DNA from: Pseudomonas sp. PDM14
GTDB taxonomy: Bacteria; Pseudomonadota; Gammaproteobacteria; Pseudomonadales; Pseudomonadaceae
DNA: 64,000 bases
Reading direction: 5' to 3'
Assembly (NCBI RefSeq): GCF_014851905.1
Contig: NZ_JACVAQ010000001.1
Span: 1,364,001-1,428,000 of the forward strand
Shown: one piece after another, positions 35,331 to 43,656 of the stretch
How the letters are laid out: the number at the start of each line of letters is the position of its first letter
Position numbering within the stretch: the first letter of the stretch is position 1
Made by a program: the position numbers and the translations under genes
The notes under the pieces: model-generated
Told to the model about the DNA's origin: nothing
The model's input: the letters and a program-made list of their open reading frames with translations, nothing else
The model's database searches: none

Positions 35331-36218
35331 ATGACAACCCGCGTCGATCATGCCCGACTGATGCGCCTGGCCAGCGCCGCAGCACTGGCCACGGCGCTGC
35401 TGCTGACCCTGGCCAAGGCGCTGGCCTGGTGGCTGAGCGGCTCGGTGAGCCTGCTCGCCGGCCTTACCGACTCGCTGCTCGACAGCGCCGCCTCGTTGCT
35501 CAACCTGATCGCCGTGCACTACGCCCTGCGTCCCGCAGATGACGACCACCGCTACGGGCACGGCAAGGCGGAAGCGCTGGCCGGGCTCGGCCAGGCACTG
35601 TTCATCGGCGCCAGCGCCGTACTCATCGCCCTGCAGGCGGTCGAGCGCCTGCAACACCCGCAACCGCTCGGCGCGCCGGCACTGGGCATCACGGTGATGT
35701 TGCTGTCCTTGCTGATGACCGGCGCCCTGCTGCTGTTCCAGCGCCACGTGGTGAGGGTGACCGGCTCGACAGCAATCCGCGCCGACTCGCTGCACTACCG
35801 TTCCGACCTGCTGCTCAACGCCAGCATTCTCCTCGCCCTGGCGCTCGCCGCGTATGGCTGGCAACGCCTGGACGCGCTGTTCGGCCTGGGCATCGCCGCC
35901 TACATCCTGTGGAGTGCGCTGCGCATCGTCCGCGAGGCGGTGGCGGTGCTGATGGATGAGGAGCTGGCGCCGGAGGTCAGCGCGCGCATGCAGGAGCTGG
36001 CCTGTGCGGTGCCCGGTGTCCTCGGTGTACATGATCTGCGCACGCGGATTTCCGGTACGCGCTGGTTCGTGCAGTTGCACCTGGAATTACCCGAGGAACT
36101 GCCGCTGAAGCTCGCTCACGGTCTGTGCGTGGCGGTGGAGAAGGCGATTCGCGAGCAGTACCCGCGTGCCGAAGTGCTGGTGCATGCCGACCCGGTAACG
36201 GTCGCCCTGCCGGGCTGA
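35331..36218 (+). CDS. fieF: Cation diffusion facilitator (ferrous iron/zinc efflux), FieF/YiiP-like
   Basis: The 295-residue proton-coupled divalent metal exporter has six transmembrane segments and the CDF motifs: TDSLLDSAASL with two transport-site aspartates in TM2, HRYGHGKAEALAGLGQ, and H/D in ADSLHYRSD in TM5, then a C-terminal cytoplasmic metal-binding domain. Metal preference (Fe, Zn, Cd) cannot be fixed from sequence. It is followed by a hairpin shared with the convergent azurin gene. Confidence 0.92.
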   Translation: MTTRVDHARLMRLASAAALATALLLTLAKALAWWLSGSVSLLAGLTDSLLDSAASLLNLIAVHYALRPADDDHRYGHGKAEALAGLGQALFIGASAVLIALQAVERLQHPQPLGAPALGITVMLLSLLMTGALLLFQRHVVRVTGSTAIRADSLHYRSDLLLNASILLALALAAYGWQRLDALFGLGIAAYILWSALRIVREAVAVLMDEELAPEVSARMQELACAVPGVLGVHDLRTRISGTRWFVQLHLELPEELPLKLAHGLCVAVEKAIREQYPRAEVLVHADPVTVALPG

Positions 36219-36224
36219 AAGCAG

Positions 36225-36247
36225 AAGCCCTGGCTGGGCCAGGGCTT
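36225..36247. terminator. Hairpin between convergent fieF and azu
   Basis: AAGCCCTGG and CCAGGGCTT form a 9-bp stem with a CTGGG loop between the two convergent genes. The A/T ends give partial terminator character on each strand, followed by TTCCTTC on the plus strand. Confidence 0.7.
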
Positions 36248-36259
36248 CCTTCACGCCGA

Positions 36260-36709
36260 TCAGTCGACCAGTTTCAGGTCGCCTTTCATCAGCGCCACGT
36301 GCCCCGGGAAGGAGCAGAAGAACTGATACGGCACGCCCGCTTCGAGCTTGCTCACGTCGATGGTGGTGGTGGCCGTTTCGCCGCCGCCGATGATCTTGGT
36401 GTGCGCCAGCACGCGGGCGTCATCCGCCTTCACGTAGTCCTTGTCCAGGCCGGCGGCCATGCCGTCGGTGGCCACGGCGCTGACGTCGGCGGCCTTGGCG
36501 ACGACCAGGTTGTGCCCCATGACCTGTTTGGCCAGGGTGCCAACGTGCTTGAGCGTGACGGTGAAGGTCTTGCAGCTCTTGCTGACGTCGATCGATTTGG
36601 TCTCGAAGGTCATCTGGTCGGTGGAGTGGACTTCAACCGCACACTCGGCGGCGAAGAGGGGCAGACTGGCCAGGCTGAGCGCGGAAGCAACCACAAGTTT
36701 GCGGATCAT
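36260..36709 (-). CDS. azu: Azurin (blue copper protein)
   Basis: Periplasmic electron carrier. The 149-residue precursor has a 20-residue signal peptide ([20 protein letters not shown]) and mature protein starting AECAVEV. Type 1 copper ligands H66, C132, H137 and M141 become 46, 112, 117 and 121 in the mature chain, exactly the azurin numbering, and the C-C disulfide pair is also present (C23, C46). AAGGAG lies before the start. No ANR-type box was found in the upstream 200 bp. Confidence 0.97.
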   Translation of the reverse strand: MIRKLVVASALSLASLPLFAAECAVEVHSTDQMTFETKSIDVSKSCKTFTVTLKHVGTLAKQVMGHNLVVAKAADVSAVATDGMAAGLDKDYVKADDARVLAHTKIIGGGETATTTIDVSKLEAGVPYQFFCSFPGHVALMKGDLKLVD

Positions 36710-36775
36710 TCGAAATGTCTCCTTGGCAGAAAGGCGAAAGGGCCAGGCTGAAGACTGCACCACTCGGCGTCCGGT

Positions 36776-36895
36776 TCATATGGGTTGCGGCAACACGACG
36801 CAGCCCGCCGCGCCTGTCAGCAACGGCGTTTCAGGCAGCAACACGAACGCCGTCGGCCTCTGCAGGATGGGCTCGTCCAGGTAGTCGTAGCGCAT
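36776..36895 (-). CDS. Possible 39-residue protein in frame with the GDSL gene
   Basis: An ATG at 36895 opens 39 codons ending TGA at 36776, beginning MRYDYLDEPILQRPTAFVLL. Third positions are almost all G or C and composition looks coding. It is in the same frame as the upstream GDSL hydrolase, with only the GDSL stop codon and eight further codons between. It could be a small protein, the lost C-terminus of a longer ancestor, or chance. The ribosome-binding site is weak. Confidence 0.35.
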   Translation of the reverse strand: MRYDYLDEPILQRPTAFVLLPETPLLTGAAGCVVLPQPI

Positions 36896-36919
36896 CTGCT
36901 TGATCGGCGCCGGCCTTGA

Positions 36920-37666
36920 TCAGCCGTGCACCGGCACGGCAGTCGTGGGGTGTGCCGTCGGCTGCGGGTGCTCCGGGTCAACCCCCGGACACAGCCGCTC
37001 GCGCAGGGTCGGCGTTAGCAGCTGCGCCCATGCACGGTAGCCATCGGCGCTGAGGTGCAGGCCGTCGACTCGATAGCTGCGCGCATCGAGGGCGGCCTGC
37101 ACATCCAGATACTGCCAGCCGTGTTCCCGGGCCCACGCCTGCAACTGGGCGTTCAGCCGGGCGACCTGCTGGTTGATCGCCTGGTGGTTCTCGTGCAGCG
37201 GCGTGACCCGCAGGGTGGACTGCAGCACCGGCGTCACGCCTGCCTGCTGCAGGCTCATCAGCACATTCCGGTAGTTCTCCAGCAGCCGCTCATAAGCCAC
37301 GCCGTGACGCAGGTCGTTGATGCCGACCATCAGCAGCGCCCGCTCGGCGCCGGCCGTCGAGGCCAGTTGCAGATGACGCAGCAGGTCGCCGCTCTGGGCG
37401 CCGGAGACGGCCAGGTTCAGCGGCGCCGTGCAGTCGTTGCCAGCGCTCCAGCTGTGGCCGGCGGTGATCGAATCGCCGAGCAGCACCAGCGGCGCCCGGC
37501 GCGCGGACTGCGCCAGCGCGACGAAGGCGGCTTCCACTCGCTCCTCACGGTTGGCGGGTGCCGGCGGTTGCTGTCCGGCCCGCAGCGCCAGCCAGCAGGC
37601 GCCCAGCAGCGCGAAGCTCCACAACAGCAGGCCGGCACGGCGGCGTAGTTCATCGTTGATATTCAT
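36920..37666 (-). CDS. SGNH/GDSL-family hydrolase with N-terminal anchor
   Basis: The 248-residue protein has a membrane anchor (about 12-30), block I GDSITAG (64-70; serine 66), block II/III LMVGINDLRHG and block V DGLHLSADGYRAW with the catalytic Asp/His. It probably hydrolyses an ester at the membrane. The ATG at 37666 has a poor ribosome-binding site and lies 21 bp after a strong terminator of the same strand; an alternative start at 37708 would lie in the loop of that hairpin. This suggests control at the 5' end. Confidence 0.85.
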   Translation of the reverse strand: MNINDELRRRAGLLLWSFALLGACWLALRAGQQPPAPANREERVEAAFVALAQSARRAPLVLLGDSITAGHSWSAGNDCTAPLNLAVSGAQSGDLLRHLQLASTAGAERALLMVGINDLRHGVAYERLLENYRNVLMSLQQAGVTPVLQSTLRVTPLHENHQAINQQVARLNAQLQAWAREHGWQYLDVQAALDARSYRVDGLHLSADGYRAWAQLLTPTLRERLCPGVDPEHPQPTAHPTTAVPVHG

Positions 37667-37686
37667 GTGCCGATAGTGCCGCAGGC

Positions 37687-37718
37687 AAAGAAAAAGGGGG
37701 AGGCCCATGGCCTCCCCC
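37687..37718 (-). terminator. Strong minus-strand rho-independent terminator just before the GDSL gene
   Basis: On the minus strand GGGGGAGGCC pairs perfectly with GGCCTCCCCC around an ATG loop (37696-37718), followed directly by TTTTTCTTT. It is the strongest terminator in the window and lies between a string of hairpins and the GDSL start. Confidence 0.9.
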
Positions 37719-37880
37719 TCAGGGACTACGTGTCCTGTACTGGCGATTGTGTCGCCGCTTTCTTCGCCCGCCTGGTTGGGCGGTGCGGACCCGGGGGCCT
37801 GCACGATCCGGTAGGACCGCCGGCGCCGCAGCACCTGATTGGGCGTTGCGGATGGACATTGCGTCCGGGCCATGAAACTG
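37687..37880 (-). ncRNA. Candidate structured small RNA or attenuator leader
   Basis: Upstream of the terminator, on the minus strand, short stem-loops follow one another: GGAC/GTCC around five bases (37854-37866 and again 37723-37735), CCGCC/GGCGG (37768-37783), GGCGA/TCGCC (37742-37756). No convincing reading frame is present. The 5' end and promoter were not found. It may be an independent small RNA or a leader controlling the GDSL gene by termination. It covers most of the 338-bp gap between the GDSL and Lrp genes. Confidence 0.5.
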
Positions 37881-37940
37881 GAACAAAGCTTAACCAGTGG
37901 GCGGCGGCAGGCGATTGCTAAGATTGCTGAGCGAAGAGCG

Positions 37941-37976
37941 AATTGCGCAATTTATTTCCCTGATACAAGATATCAG
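37941..37976 (+). promoter_or_regulatory. Two dyads upstream of the Lrp-family gene
   Basis: AATTGCGCAATT (37941-37952) is a perfect 12-bp palindrome and CTGATA-CAAGA-TATCAG (37960-37976) has 6-bp arms. They lie 29-64 bp before the Lrp-type start in an A/T-rich stretch unusual for this genome. Lrp-family regulators often control their own promoter, so these are candidate operators. Confidence 0.42.
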
Positions 37977-38004
37977 CGCAATAAACGGATAACTTAGGTG
38001 AAAA

Positions 38005-38484
38005 ATGAACAAGCTTGATCGTTACGACCTGCGCATTCTGGCGGAATTGCAGCGCGACGCGCGTATCTCCAATCAGGAACTGGCCGAGCGCATCGGGCTG
38101 TCGCCATCACCCTGCTCACGGCGGGTCAAACAGCTTGAGGACGACGGCTACATCGCCCGCCAGGTGGCCCTGCTCGACCGCAAGAAGCTCGGCCTGAGCC
38201 TGACCGCCTTCGTCCTGATCGGCATGGACCGGCACACGCCGGAGCGCTTCGAGCACTTCCAGTCGGTGATTCGCCAGTGCCCGGAAGTACTGGAGTGCAG
38301 CCTGGTCACGGGGATGGATGCGGACTACCAGCTCAAGGTCGTGGTACCGGACATGGATCACTACCAGAAGCTATTGCTCGGCCAGCTGACGCGCATCGAA
38401 GGAGTGACCAGCGTGCGCTCCAGCTTCGTGCTGCAGCAGATCATCGCCAGCACCGAGCTGCCGCTCAACCACCTGACCATCTGA
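38005..38484 (+). CDS. Lrp/AsnC family transcriptional regulator
   Basis: The 159-residue protein has an N-terminal helix-turn-helix (about 10-55, RDARISNQELAERIGLSPSPCSRRVKQLE in pieces) and a C-terminal RAM effector domain (about 70-150). The family binds amino acids and controls amino-acid metabolism or transport; the ligand is not readable. It stands alone, divergent from the RNA candidate and the GDSL gene, with dyads upstream. Confidence 0.92.
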   Translation: MNKLDRYDLRILAELQRDARISNQELAERIGLSPSPCSRRVKQLEDDGYIARQVALLDRKKLGLSLTAFVLIGMDRHTPERFEHFQSVIRQCPEVLECSLVTGMDADYQLKVVVPDMDHYQKLLLGQLTRIEGVTSVRSSFVLQQIIASTELPLNHLTI

Positions 38485-38574
38485 ACAGTGGCAGCCTGTC
38501 GCAGCTGCCAGGCCCGGCCTGGCGGCGTATAATCGCCGGCCGCTCACCCTGCCCTGCCGTACCCCGAGGTCGCG

Positions 38575-38793
38575 ATGGAAACCGAACAGTTCGAATCCCT
38601 GATGATGTACGTCCTCGTCGGCGGCCTGATCGTGTTCATGTGCTTCATCATCTGGGACCTGGCGAAGAAGTCCAAGGCCGGCAAGCTGGGCACCGCGATC
38701 CTGTTTCTCGGCCTGGGCCTGTGCCTGTTCGCCTTCATCGCCAAGCCGATCATCACCTACATCATCGAAGTGACCCGCGGCATCCACAGCTGA
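38575..38793 (+). CDS. DUF2788 small membrane protein
   Basis: The 72-residue protein has two transmembrane helices (about 13-32 and 44-63) with a short KKSKAGK loop. It matches the DUF2788 family of unknown function. It lies 90 bp after the Lrp gene and ends 17 bp before the convergent rluE stop. Confidence 0.85.
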   Translation: METEQFESLMMYVLVGGLIVFMCFIIWDLAKKSKAGKLGTAILFLGLGLCLFAFIAKPIITYIIEVTRGIHS

Positions 38794-38809
38794 CGCCCGG
38801 TTCTCGCCG

Positions 38810-39430
38810 CTACAACGTTGGCGGCAGATCCTTCCACTCTCCGGGCTGCAGCCCGTCCAGGCTCCAGGGGCCGATCTTCACCCGCACCAGCCGCAGGGTC
38901 GGCAAGCCGACCGCCGCGGTCATGCGCCGTACCTGACGGTTGCGCCCCTCGCGAATCACCAGTTCCAGCCAGGCAGTCGGCACGCTCTTGCGAAAACGCA
39001 CCGGCGGCACGCGCTCCCAGAGCTGCGGCTCGTCCAGCAGACGTGCGCCAGCCGGTAGCGTCGGCCCGTCGTTGAGCTGCACGCCGTCGCGCAGCTGCTG
39101 GATCTGCTCCGCCGTCGGCTCGCCTTCCACCTGCACCCAGTAGGTCTTCGCCAGCTTGTGCCTGGGGTCGGCGATACGCGCCTGCAACTGGCCGTCGTTG
39201 GTCAGCAGCAACAGGCCCTCGCTGTCACGGTCCAGGCGCCCGGCCGGGTACACGCCGGTGACCGCGACGAAGTCCTTGAGGGTGGCGCGGCCCTGCTCGT
39301 CATTGAACTGGGTGAGCACGTCGAACGGCTTGTTCAGCACAATCAGCCGCGGCTCGGCCGGCGGCGCCTTGGCCACGCGGCGCGGGGCGGGACGAGAGCG
39401 GGACTGCGGGGGGCGGGGCGCACGCGACAT
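38810..39430 (-). CDS. rluE: 23S rRNA pseudouridine synthase RluE
   Basis: Isomerises uridine 2457 of 23S rRNA in E. coli. The 206-residue protein has a basic N-terminal tail then the RsuA-family core: [14 protein letters not shown], catalytic motif [17 protein letters not shown] with the aspartate, and a C-terminal [24 protein letters not shown]. No S4 domain is present, as expected for RluE. Confidence 0.92.
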   Translation of the reverse strand: MSRAPRPPQSRSRPAPRRVAKAPPAEPRLIVLNKPFDVLTQFNDEQGRATLKDFVAVTGVYPAGRLDRDSEGLLLLTNDGQLQARIADPRHKLAKTYWVQVEGEPTAEQIQQLRDGVQLNDGPTLPAGARLLDEPQLWERVPPVRFRKSVPTAWLELVIREGRNRQVRRMTAAVGLPTLRLVRVKIGPWSLDGLQPGEWKDLPPTL

Positions 39431-39569
39431 GAACGATCCGGGCTGGCTGACGAAGCGCGCAGTGTAACCGAGGCCACGCCCGGATCATCAGCGCGCCTTA
39501 TCTAGCCCCCATCGCGCGCGCAGTGCGACTATGCTGCACAGTCATTTTCATCGAATCGAGGCCCCTTGC

Positions 39570-40604
39570 ATGAGCACTTCCGAGTCCATACTCGACACCT
39601 TCACCGGCTGGGCCGCGACGGCGGCCGGCGCCCCGCTGGAACGCCACGAATTCACCCCCGGCCCGCTCGGCGCCGAAGACGTCGAAGTGGCGGTGGAGTA
39701 CTGCGGCATCTGCCACTCCGACCAGTCGATGATCGACAACGAATGGGGCAACGCACGCTACCCGTTCGTCCCCGGCCATGAAGTGGTCGGCACCATCGTC
39801 CGTCTCGGTGATCAGGTCCGTGGCCTGCAACTCGGCCAGCGCGTGGGCATCGGCTGGTACAAGGGCAGCTGCATGCACTGCAGCTCGTGCATGGAGGGTT
39901 CGCACCAGCTCTGCGGCAAAGTCAAACCGACCATCGTCGGCAGCAACGGCGGCTTCGCCAACCGCGTGCGCGCGCACTGGGCCTGGGCCATCGCCCTGCC
40001 CGAAGGCCTCGATCCGAGCCTGGCCGGCCCGCTGTTCTGCGCCGGCTCCACGGTGTTCAGCCCGCTGCTGGAGTTCGGCGTTAAACCAACCGACCGCGTC
40101 GGCGTGGTCGGCATCGGCGGCCTCGGCCACCTGGCCCTGCGCTTTCTCAACGCCTGGGGCTGCGAAGTCACTGCATTCACCTCCTCGCTGAGCAAGCAGG
40201 AAGAAGCGCAGCGGCTCGGCGCGCACAAGGTGGTCGCCTCCACCGACAGCAACGCGATGAAGGCGATTGCCGGCACCCTGGACTTCCTTCTGGTCACCGC
40301 CAGCGCCGACCTGGACTGGAACGCCCTGCTCGGCACCCTCAACGGCAAGGGTCGCCTGCACTTCGTCGGCATCGTGCCCAGCGCCATCCCGGTGCACGTG
40401 TTCGCCCTGATCCCGCGACAGAAGAGCCTGTCCGGCTCCCCCGTGGGCTCGCCGGCGTCGATGGCCAGCATGCTGGAGTTCTGCGCCCGGCATCAGATCG
40501 TGCCGCAGGTCGAGCACTTCCCGATGAGCCAGGTCAACGCCGCCATCGACCACCTGCGCGCTGGCAAGGCTCGCTACCGCGTGGTGCTCGACGCCAGCAA
40601 GTGA
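39570..40604 (+). CDS. Zinc-dependent alcohol dehydrogenase (cinnamyl-alcohol dehydrogenase/YahK-like)
   Basis: The 344-residue enzyme has catalytic zinc ligands in CGICHSD and GHE, the structural zinc site CMHCSSCMEGSHQLC (C-x2-C-x2-C-x7-C), and the NAD(P) motif GIGGLGHLA. It should oxidise alcohols or reduce aldehydes with NADP(H) in the cytoplasm. The ATG at 39570 is preferred to one 39 bp upstream. A GNAT gene follows 59 bp later. Confidence 0.93.
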   Translation: MSTSESILDTFTGWAATAAGAPLERHEFTPGPLGAEDVEVAVEYCGICHSDQSMIDNEWGNARYPFVPGHEVVGTIVRLGDQVRGLQLGQRVGIGWYKGSCMHCSSCMEGSHQLCGKVKPTIVGSNGGFANRVRAHWAWAIALPEGLDPSLAGPLFCAGSTVFSPLLEFGVKPTDRVGVVGIGGLGHLALRFLNAWGCEVTAFTSSLSKQEEAQRLGAHKVVASTDSNAMKAIAGTLDFLLVTASADLDWNALLGTLNGKGRLHFVGIVPSAIPVHVFALIPRQKSLSGSPVGSPASMASMLEFCARHQIVPQVEHFPMSQVNAAIDHLRAGKARYRVVLDASK

Positions 40605-40663
40605 CAGACGGGGCGGATCAGCGGCATGATCCGCCCCTTCATTTCTGCCACACGATTCACGCC

Positions 40664-41104
40664 ATGCCGAACCCGATCGAAACACCCGCCTCCGCCGACT
40701 TCCCGCGCATGCTCGAGGTTTGGGAGGCCGCGGTGCGCGCCACCCATGACTTCCTCGAAGAAGCCGACATACAGCTGCTCAAGCCGCTGCTGGTCGAACA
40801 GTACTTCCCGCAACTGCAGCTGAGCGGCATCCGCGCCGCGGACGGTCGCGTCGTCGGCTTTCTCGGCTTTGCCGAGGGCAAGGTGGAAATGCTCTTCGTC
40901 GACCCGCTCGCCCACGGCACGGGCATCGGCAAGGCCCTGTTGCGCGACGCCATCGAGCGCCTGGGCGCCACCCAGGTCGACGTCAACGAACAGAACCCGA
41001 AAGCCCTCGGTTTCTACCTGAGCCAGGGCTTCACGGTGCAGCGCCGCTCGCCACTGGACGACGGCGGCCGACCCTTCCCGATCCTGCACCTGGCACTGGG
41101 CTGA
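40664..41104 (+). CDS. GNAT family N-acetyltransferase
   Basis: The 146-residue protein has the GNAT core: motif A EMLFVDPLAHGTGIGKALLRDA binding acetyl-CoA, preceded by the beta-strand VVGFLGFAEGKV, and a C-terminal NPKALGFYLSQGF. The acceptor (an amine on a protein or small molecule) is unknown. It resembles E. coli YjaB. The start at 40664 is inferred from the family, and it ends 4 bp before the convergent AMP nucleosidase. Confidence 0.88.
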   Translation: MPNPIETPASADFPRMLEVWEAAVRATHDFLEEADIQLLKPLLVEQYFPQLQLSGIRAADGRVVGFLGFAEGKVEMLFVDPLAHGTGIGKALLRDAIERLGATQVDVNEQNPKALGFYLSQGFTVQRRSPLDDGGRPFPILHLALG

Positions 41105-41108
41105 CGCG

Positions 41109-42581
41109 CTAGCGGAACGGCGGCTCGTCGAAGCTGCGCAGCTTGCGCGAGTGCAGCGCATTGAGCTGGCAGCGCAGCAGGTCGAGCGCGGCGATGCCGA
41201 TGTGCAGGTGCTGGGTCACCGCGCGCTCGTAGAACGCGCCGGCGGCGCCGGGCAGCTTGATCTCGCTGTGTAGCGGCTTGTCCGACACGCACAGCAGCGT
41301 GCCGTAGGGCACCCGCAGGCGATAGCCTTGCGCTGCGATGGTGCCGCTTTCCATGTCCACCGCCACTGCGCGGGCGAGGTTGATCAGCGGCCGCTCCTGG
41401 GCCCAGCGCAGCTCCCAGTTGCGGTCGTCGTAGGTCAGCACGGTGCCGGTACGCAGGCGCTTCTTCAGCGCTTCGCCATGCTCGCCGGTGATCTGCGCCG
41501 CCGCCTCCTGCAATGCCTGCTGCACCTCGGCCAGGGCCGGAATGGGAATGTTCGGCGGCAGCACCCGGTCGAGGATGCCGTCGCGGCGCATGTAGGCGTG
41601 GGCCAGCACGTAGTCGCCGATGGTCTGCGATTGGCGCAAGCCGCCGCAGTGGCCGATCATCAGCCAGCAGTGCGGGCGCAGCACGGCCAGGTGGTCGGTG
41701 ATGTTCTTCGCGTTGGACGGGCCGACACCGATGTTGACCAGGGTGACGCCGTGACCATCGGCGGCGATCAGGTGGTAGGCCGGCATCTGGTAGCGGTGCC
41801 AGACCACGGCATCGGCCACCGCCTGGGCGTCGGCCTCGCTGACGTCGCGCTCGATGATCACGTTGCCCGGCAGCACCATGCACACGAAGCGCGGGTCTTC
41901 GCGCAGGCGCGCCAGGCCGTGGCGGATGAACTGGTCGACGTAACGGTGGTAGTTGGTCAGCAGGATCCACGGCTGCACATGGCGCCAGTCGCTGCCGGTG
42001 TAGTGCACCAGGCGGCGCAGGGAGAAGTCCACCCGCGCGGCGTCGAACAGCGCCAGCGGCAGCGGGTCGATGTTCTCCCAGTCGTACAGGCCGTCGGCGG
42101 TGCCATCGCTGGCGGCGGACAGGTCGGTGCTGGGAAAGACCCGCGCCAGCGCCGCAGCGGTTACGCCGGAGCCAGCCAGTTCGTCGCCCTGCTCGACCAC
42201 GTAGGGGTAAGGAATGTTCTGCTGGCTGATGCCGACTTCGACGGTGACGGTGAAGTCGTTCATCAGTGGTCGCAGCTGGTCCAGCAGGTAGCCGCGAAAC
42301 GCGTCCGGGTGGGTCACGGTCACGCAGTAGGTGCCCGGCACCTGCACCTTGGCGTAGGCACGGGTGGTGCTCGGCACTTCATCGCCCTGGCACAGGTAGG
42401 TCAGGCGCAGTTCGGGGTAGCGGAACAGCGCGCGCTCGGCGGGCGCGGGCTGCACACGGTCCTTGAGGTAACGCTTGAGCGCCTGGCTCAGTGCGCCGGT
42501 GGCCTGACGGTGCAGCTCGGCGAGGCGGTCGACGGCCTCTTCGGCGGTGGTGGCGAGGACGAAATCGGCGGTGAAACTCAT
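41109..42581 (-). CDS. amn: AMP nucleosidase
   Basis: Cleaves AMP to adenine and ribose 5-phosphate. The 490-residue protein has an N-terminal regulatory domain and a C-terminal nucleoside-phosphorylase fold (LVNIGVGPSNAKNITDHLAVL, MIGHCGGLRQSQTIGDYV, AVDMESGTIAAQGY). The ATG at 42581 has AGGA 8 nt upstream; the ATG at 42590 overlaps that ribosome-binding site and is rejected. It lies 75 bp downstream of an unknown gene on the same strand. Confidence 0.94.
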   Translation of the reverse strand: MSFTADFVLATTAEEAVDRLAELHRQATGALSQALKRYLKDRVQPAPAERALFRYPELRLTYLCQGDEVPSTTRAYAKVQVPGTYCVTVTHPDAFRGYLLDQLRPLMNDFTVTVEVGISQQNIPYPYVVEQGDELAGSGVTAAALARVFPSTDLSAASDGTADGLYDWENIDPLPLALFDAARVDFSLRRLVHYTGSDWRHVQPWILLTNYHRYVDQFIRHGLARLREDPRFVCMVLPGNVIIERDVSEADAQAVADAVVWHRYQMPAYHLIAADGHGVTLVNIGVGPSNAKNITDHLAVLRPHCWLMIGHCGGLRQSQTIGDYVLAHAYMRRDGILDRVLPPNIPIPALAEVQQALQEAAAQITGEHGEALKKRLRTGTVLTYDDRNWELRWAQERPLINLARAVAVDMESGTIAAQGYRLRVPYGTLLCVSDKPLHSEIKLPGAAGAFYERAVTQHLHIGIAALDLLRCQLNALHSRKLRSFDEPPFR

Positions 42582-42656
42582 GGGCGGCATCCTGTCTGTA
42601 CGAGCGCTTTCATCTTGCCTGCTCGCGACGCACAAGGGTAGGCCGGCCGCCCGGCG

Positions 42657-43592
42657 TCAGACGCTGATGGAGATGCTGCCCACGGCGGCGGCGAGGCTGC
42701 CATCGACGCTGGAGACACTGCCCATGCTCAGCGACTGCGCGGCCTTCTCGCTGACGGCGATCTGCTCCTCGATGCGCTTCACGGTCTTCTGCGACTCCTC
42801 GTCATCGACACTCACCGACGCACGCATCAGCGCCAGCAGCGCCTTGAGCTCGTTGACCGCCTTGCGGATCAGCTCGGCGTCGTCGCGGCGCTGCTGGCGG
42901 TCGTCGCTTTCGCGCGTGGAGGTCGGCCCGGCAGCGTCTTCCTCGCCCTGGGTCGACTCGGCCGCCGCTTCGGCTTCGGCACCAGCGGCCTCGCTCTTCA
43001 ACTGCGCGGCTTCGGCCTCCGTGGGGCCTTCGGCTACGGTCTCTTCGGCAGGCTCGGCGCTTTCCACCACCACAGGCGCGACGACGGTCATACTGCCACC
43101 GTCGCCTGCGGCCTGGGCTGCAGCATCGACATCGGCGTCGCCACCCTCGGCGCCATCGATCGTCACGCTGCCGACATTGCCGGCCGACGAGCTGCTCGAG
43201 GAACCCGAGCCTTCCTTGAGCACCGATGCGGCCTGGCCGAGGGAACGCGCCAGTTGCTCAATCTCGCGCAGCACGCTCTTGGGCGCCATGCCGCCCATGG
43301 AGGCGACCAGCATCTTGAGCATCTTGATGCGTTCGCGAATCTGCTCGATGCGCTCGCGCGCCTGTTGCTTGCGCGCCTCGCTGGCCTGCTCGCTGTGCGC
43401 GCGCAGGGCGCTGGTGGCCTTGCGCATCGACACCATGCGCTCGCGCATGGCATCGCTGAATGTCACCTGCACACCCGCCGCCGCTTCCTGTTCGGCGGGC
43501 TGGGTGGTCGCGGCCTGCTCGGTGCCACGTGCCGGCAACGTGCTGCGCGTGGCCGGCAGCGCCGGCGTGTTCGTGGAAATCGGAGTGGACAT
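42657..43592 (-). CDS. Uncharacterised acidic, Ala/Glu/Ser-rich protein with coiled coils
   Basis: The 311-residue protein has no signal peptide, no membrane segment and no domain I recognise. Regions: a low-complexity Pro/Thr start (1-40), a charged coiled coil (about 50-125, RERIEQIRERIKMLKML), a Ser/Gly/Ala/Glu-rich linker (about 128-225) and a second coiled coil (about 230-290). Short GSVTI, GSMTV and GSISISV patches recur. It lies upstream of amn on the same strand, but a shared role is not implied. Confidence 0.75.
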   Translation of the reverse strand: MSTPISTNTPALPATRSTLPARGTEQAATTQPAEQEAAAGVQVTFSDAMRERMVSMRKATSALRAHSEQASEARKQQARERIEQIRERIKMLKMLVASMGGMAPKSVLREIEQLARSLGQAASVLKEGSGSSSSSSAGNVGSVTIDGAEGGDADVDAAAQAAGDGGSMTVVAPVVVESAEPAEETVAEGPTEAEAAQLKSEAAGAEAEAAAESTQGEEDAAGPTSTRESDDRQQRRDDAELIRKAVNELKALLALMRASVSVDDEESQKTVKRIEEQIAVSEKAAQSLSMGSVSSVDGSLAAAVGSISISV

Positions 43593-43656
43593 GTTCGAAC
43601 CCTGAAATGACCCTGCTCAGGCTATCGACGGCGTGGGCGCAGAGTTGAGCGAACGG

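Noticed and set aside
36710..36919. ANR/FNR box upstream of azurin
   Set aside because: TTGATC occurs twice near 36899-36922 but not as TTGAT-N4-ATCAA, so no box is called.
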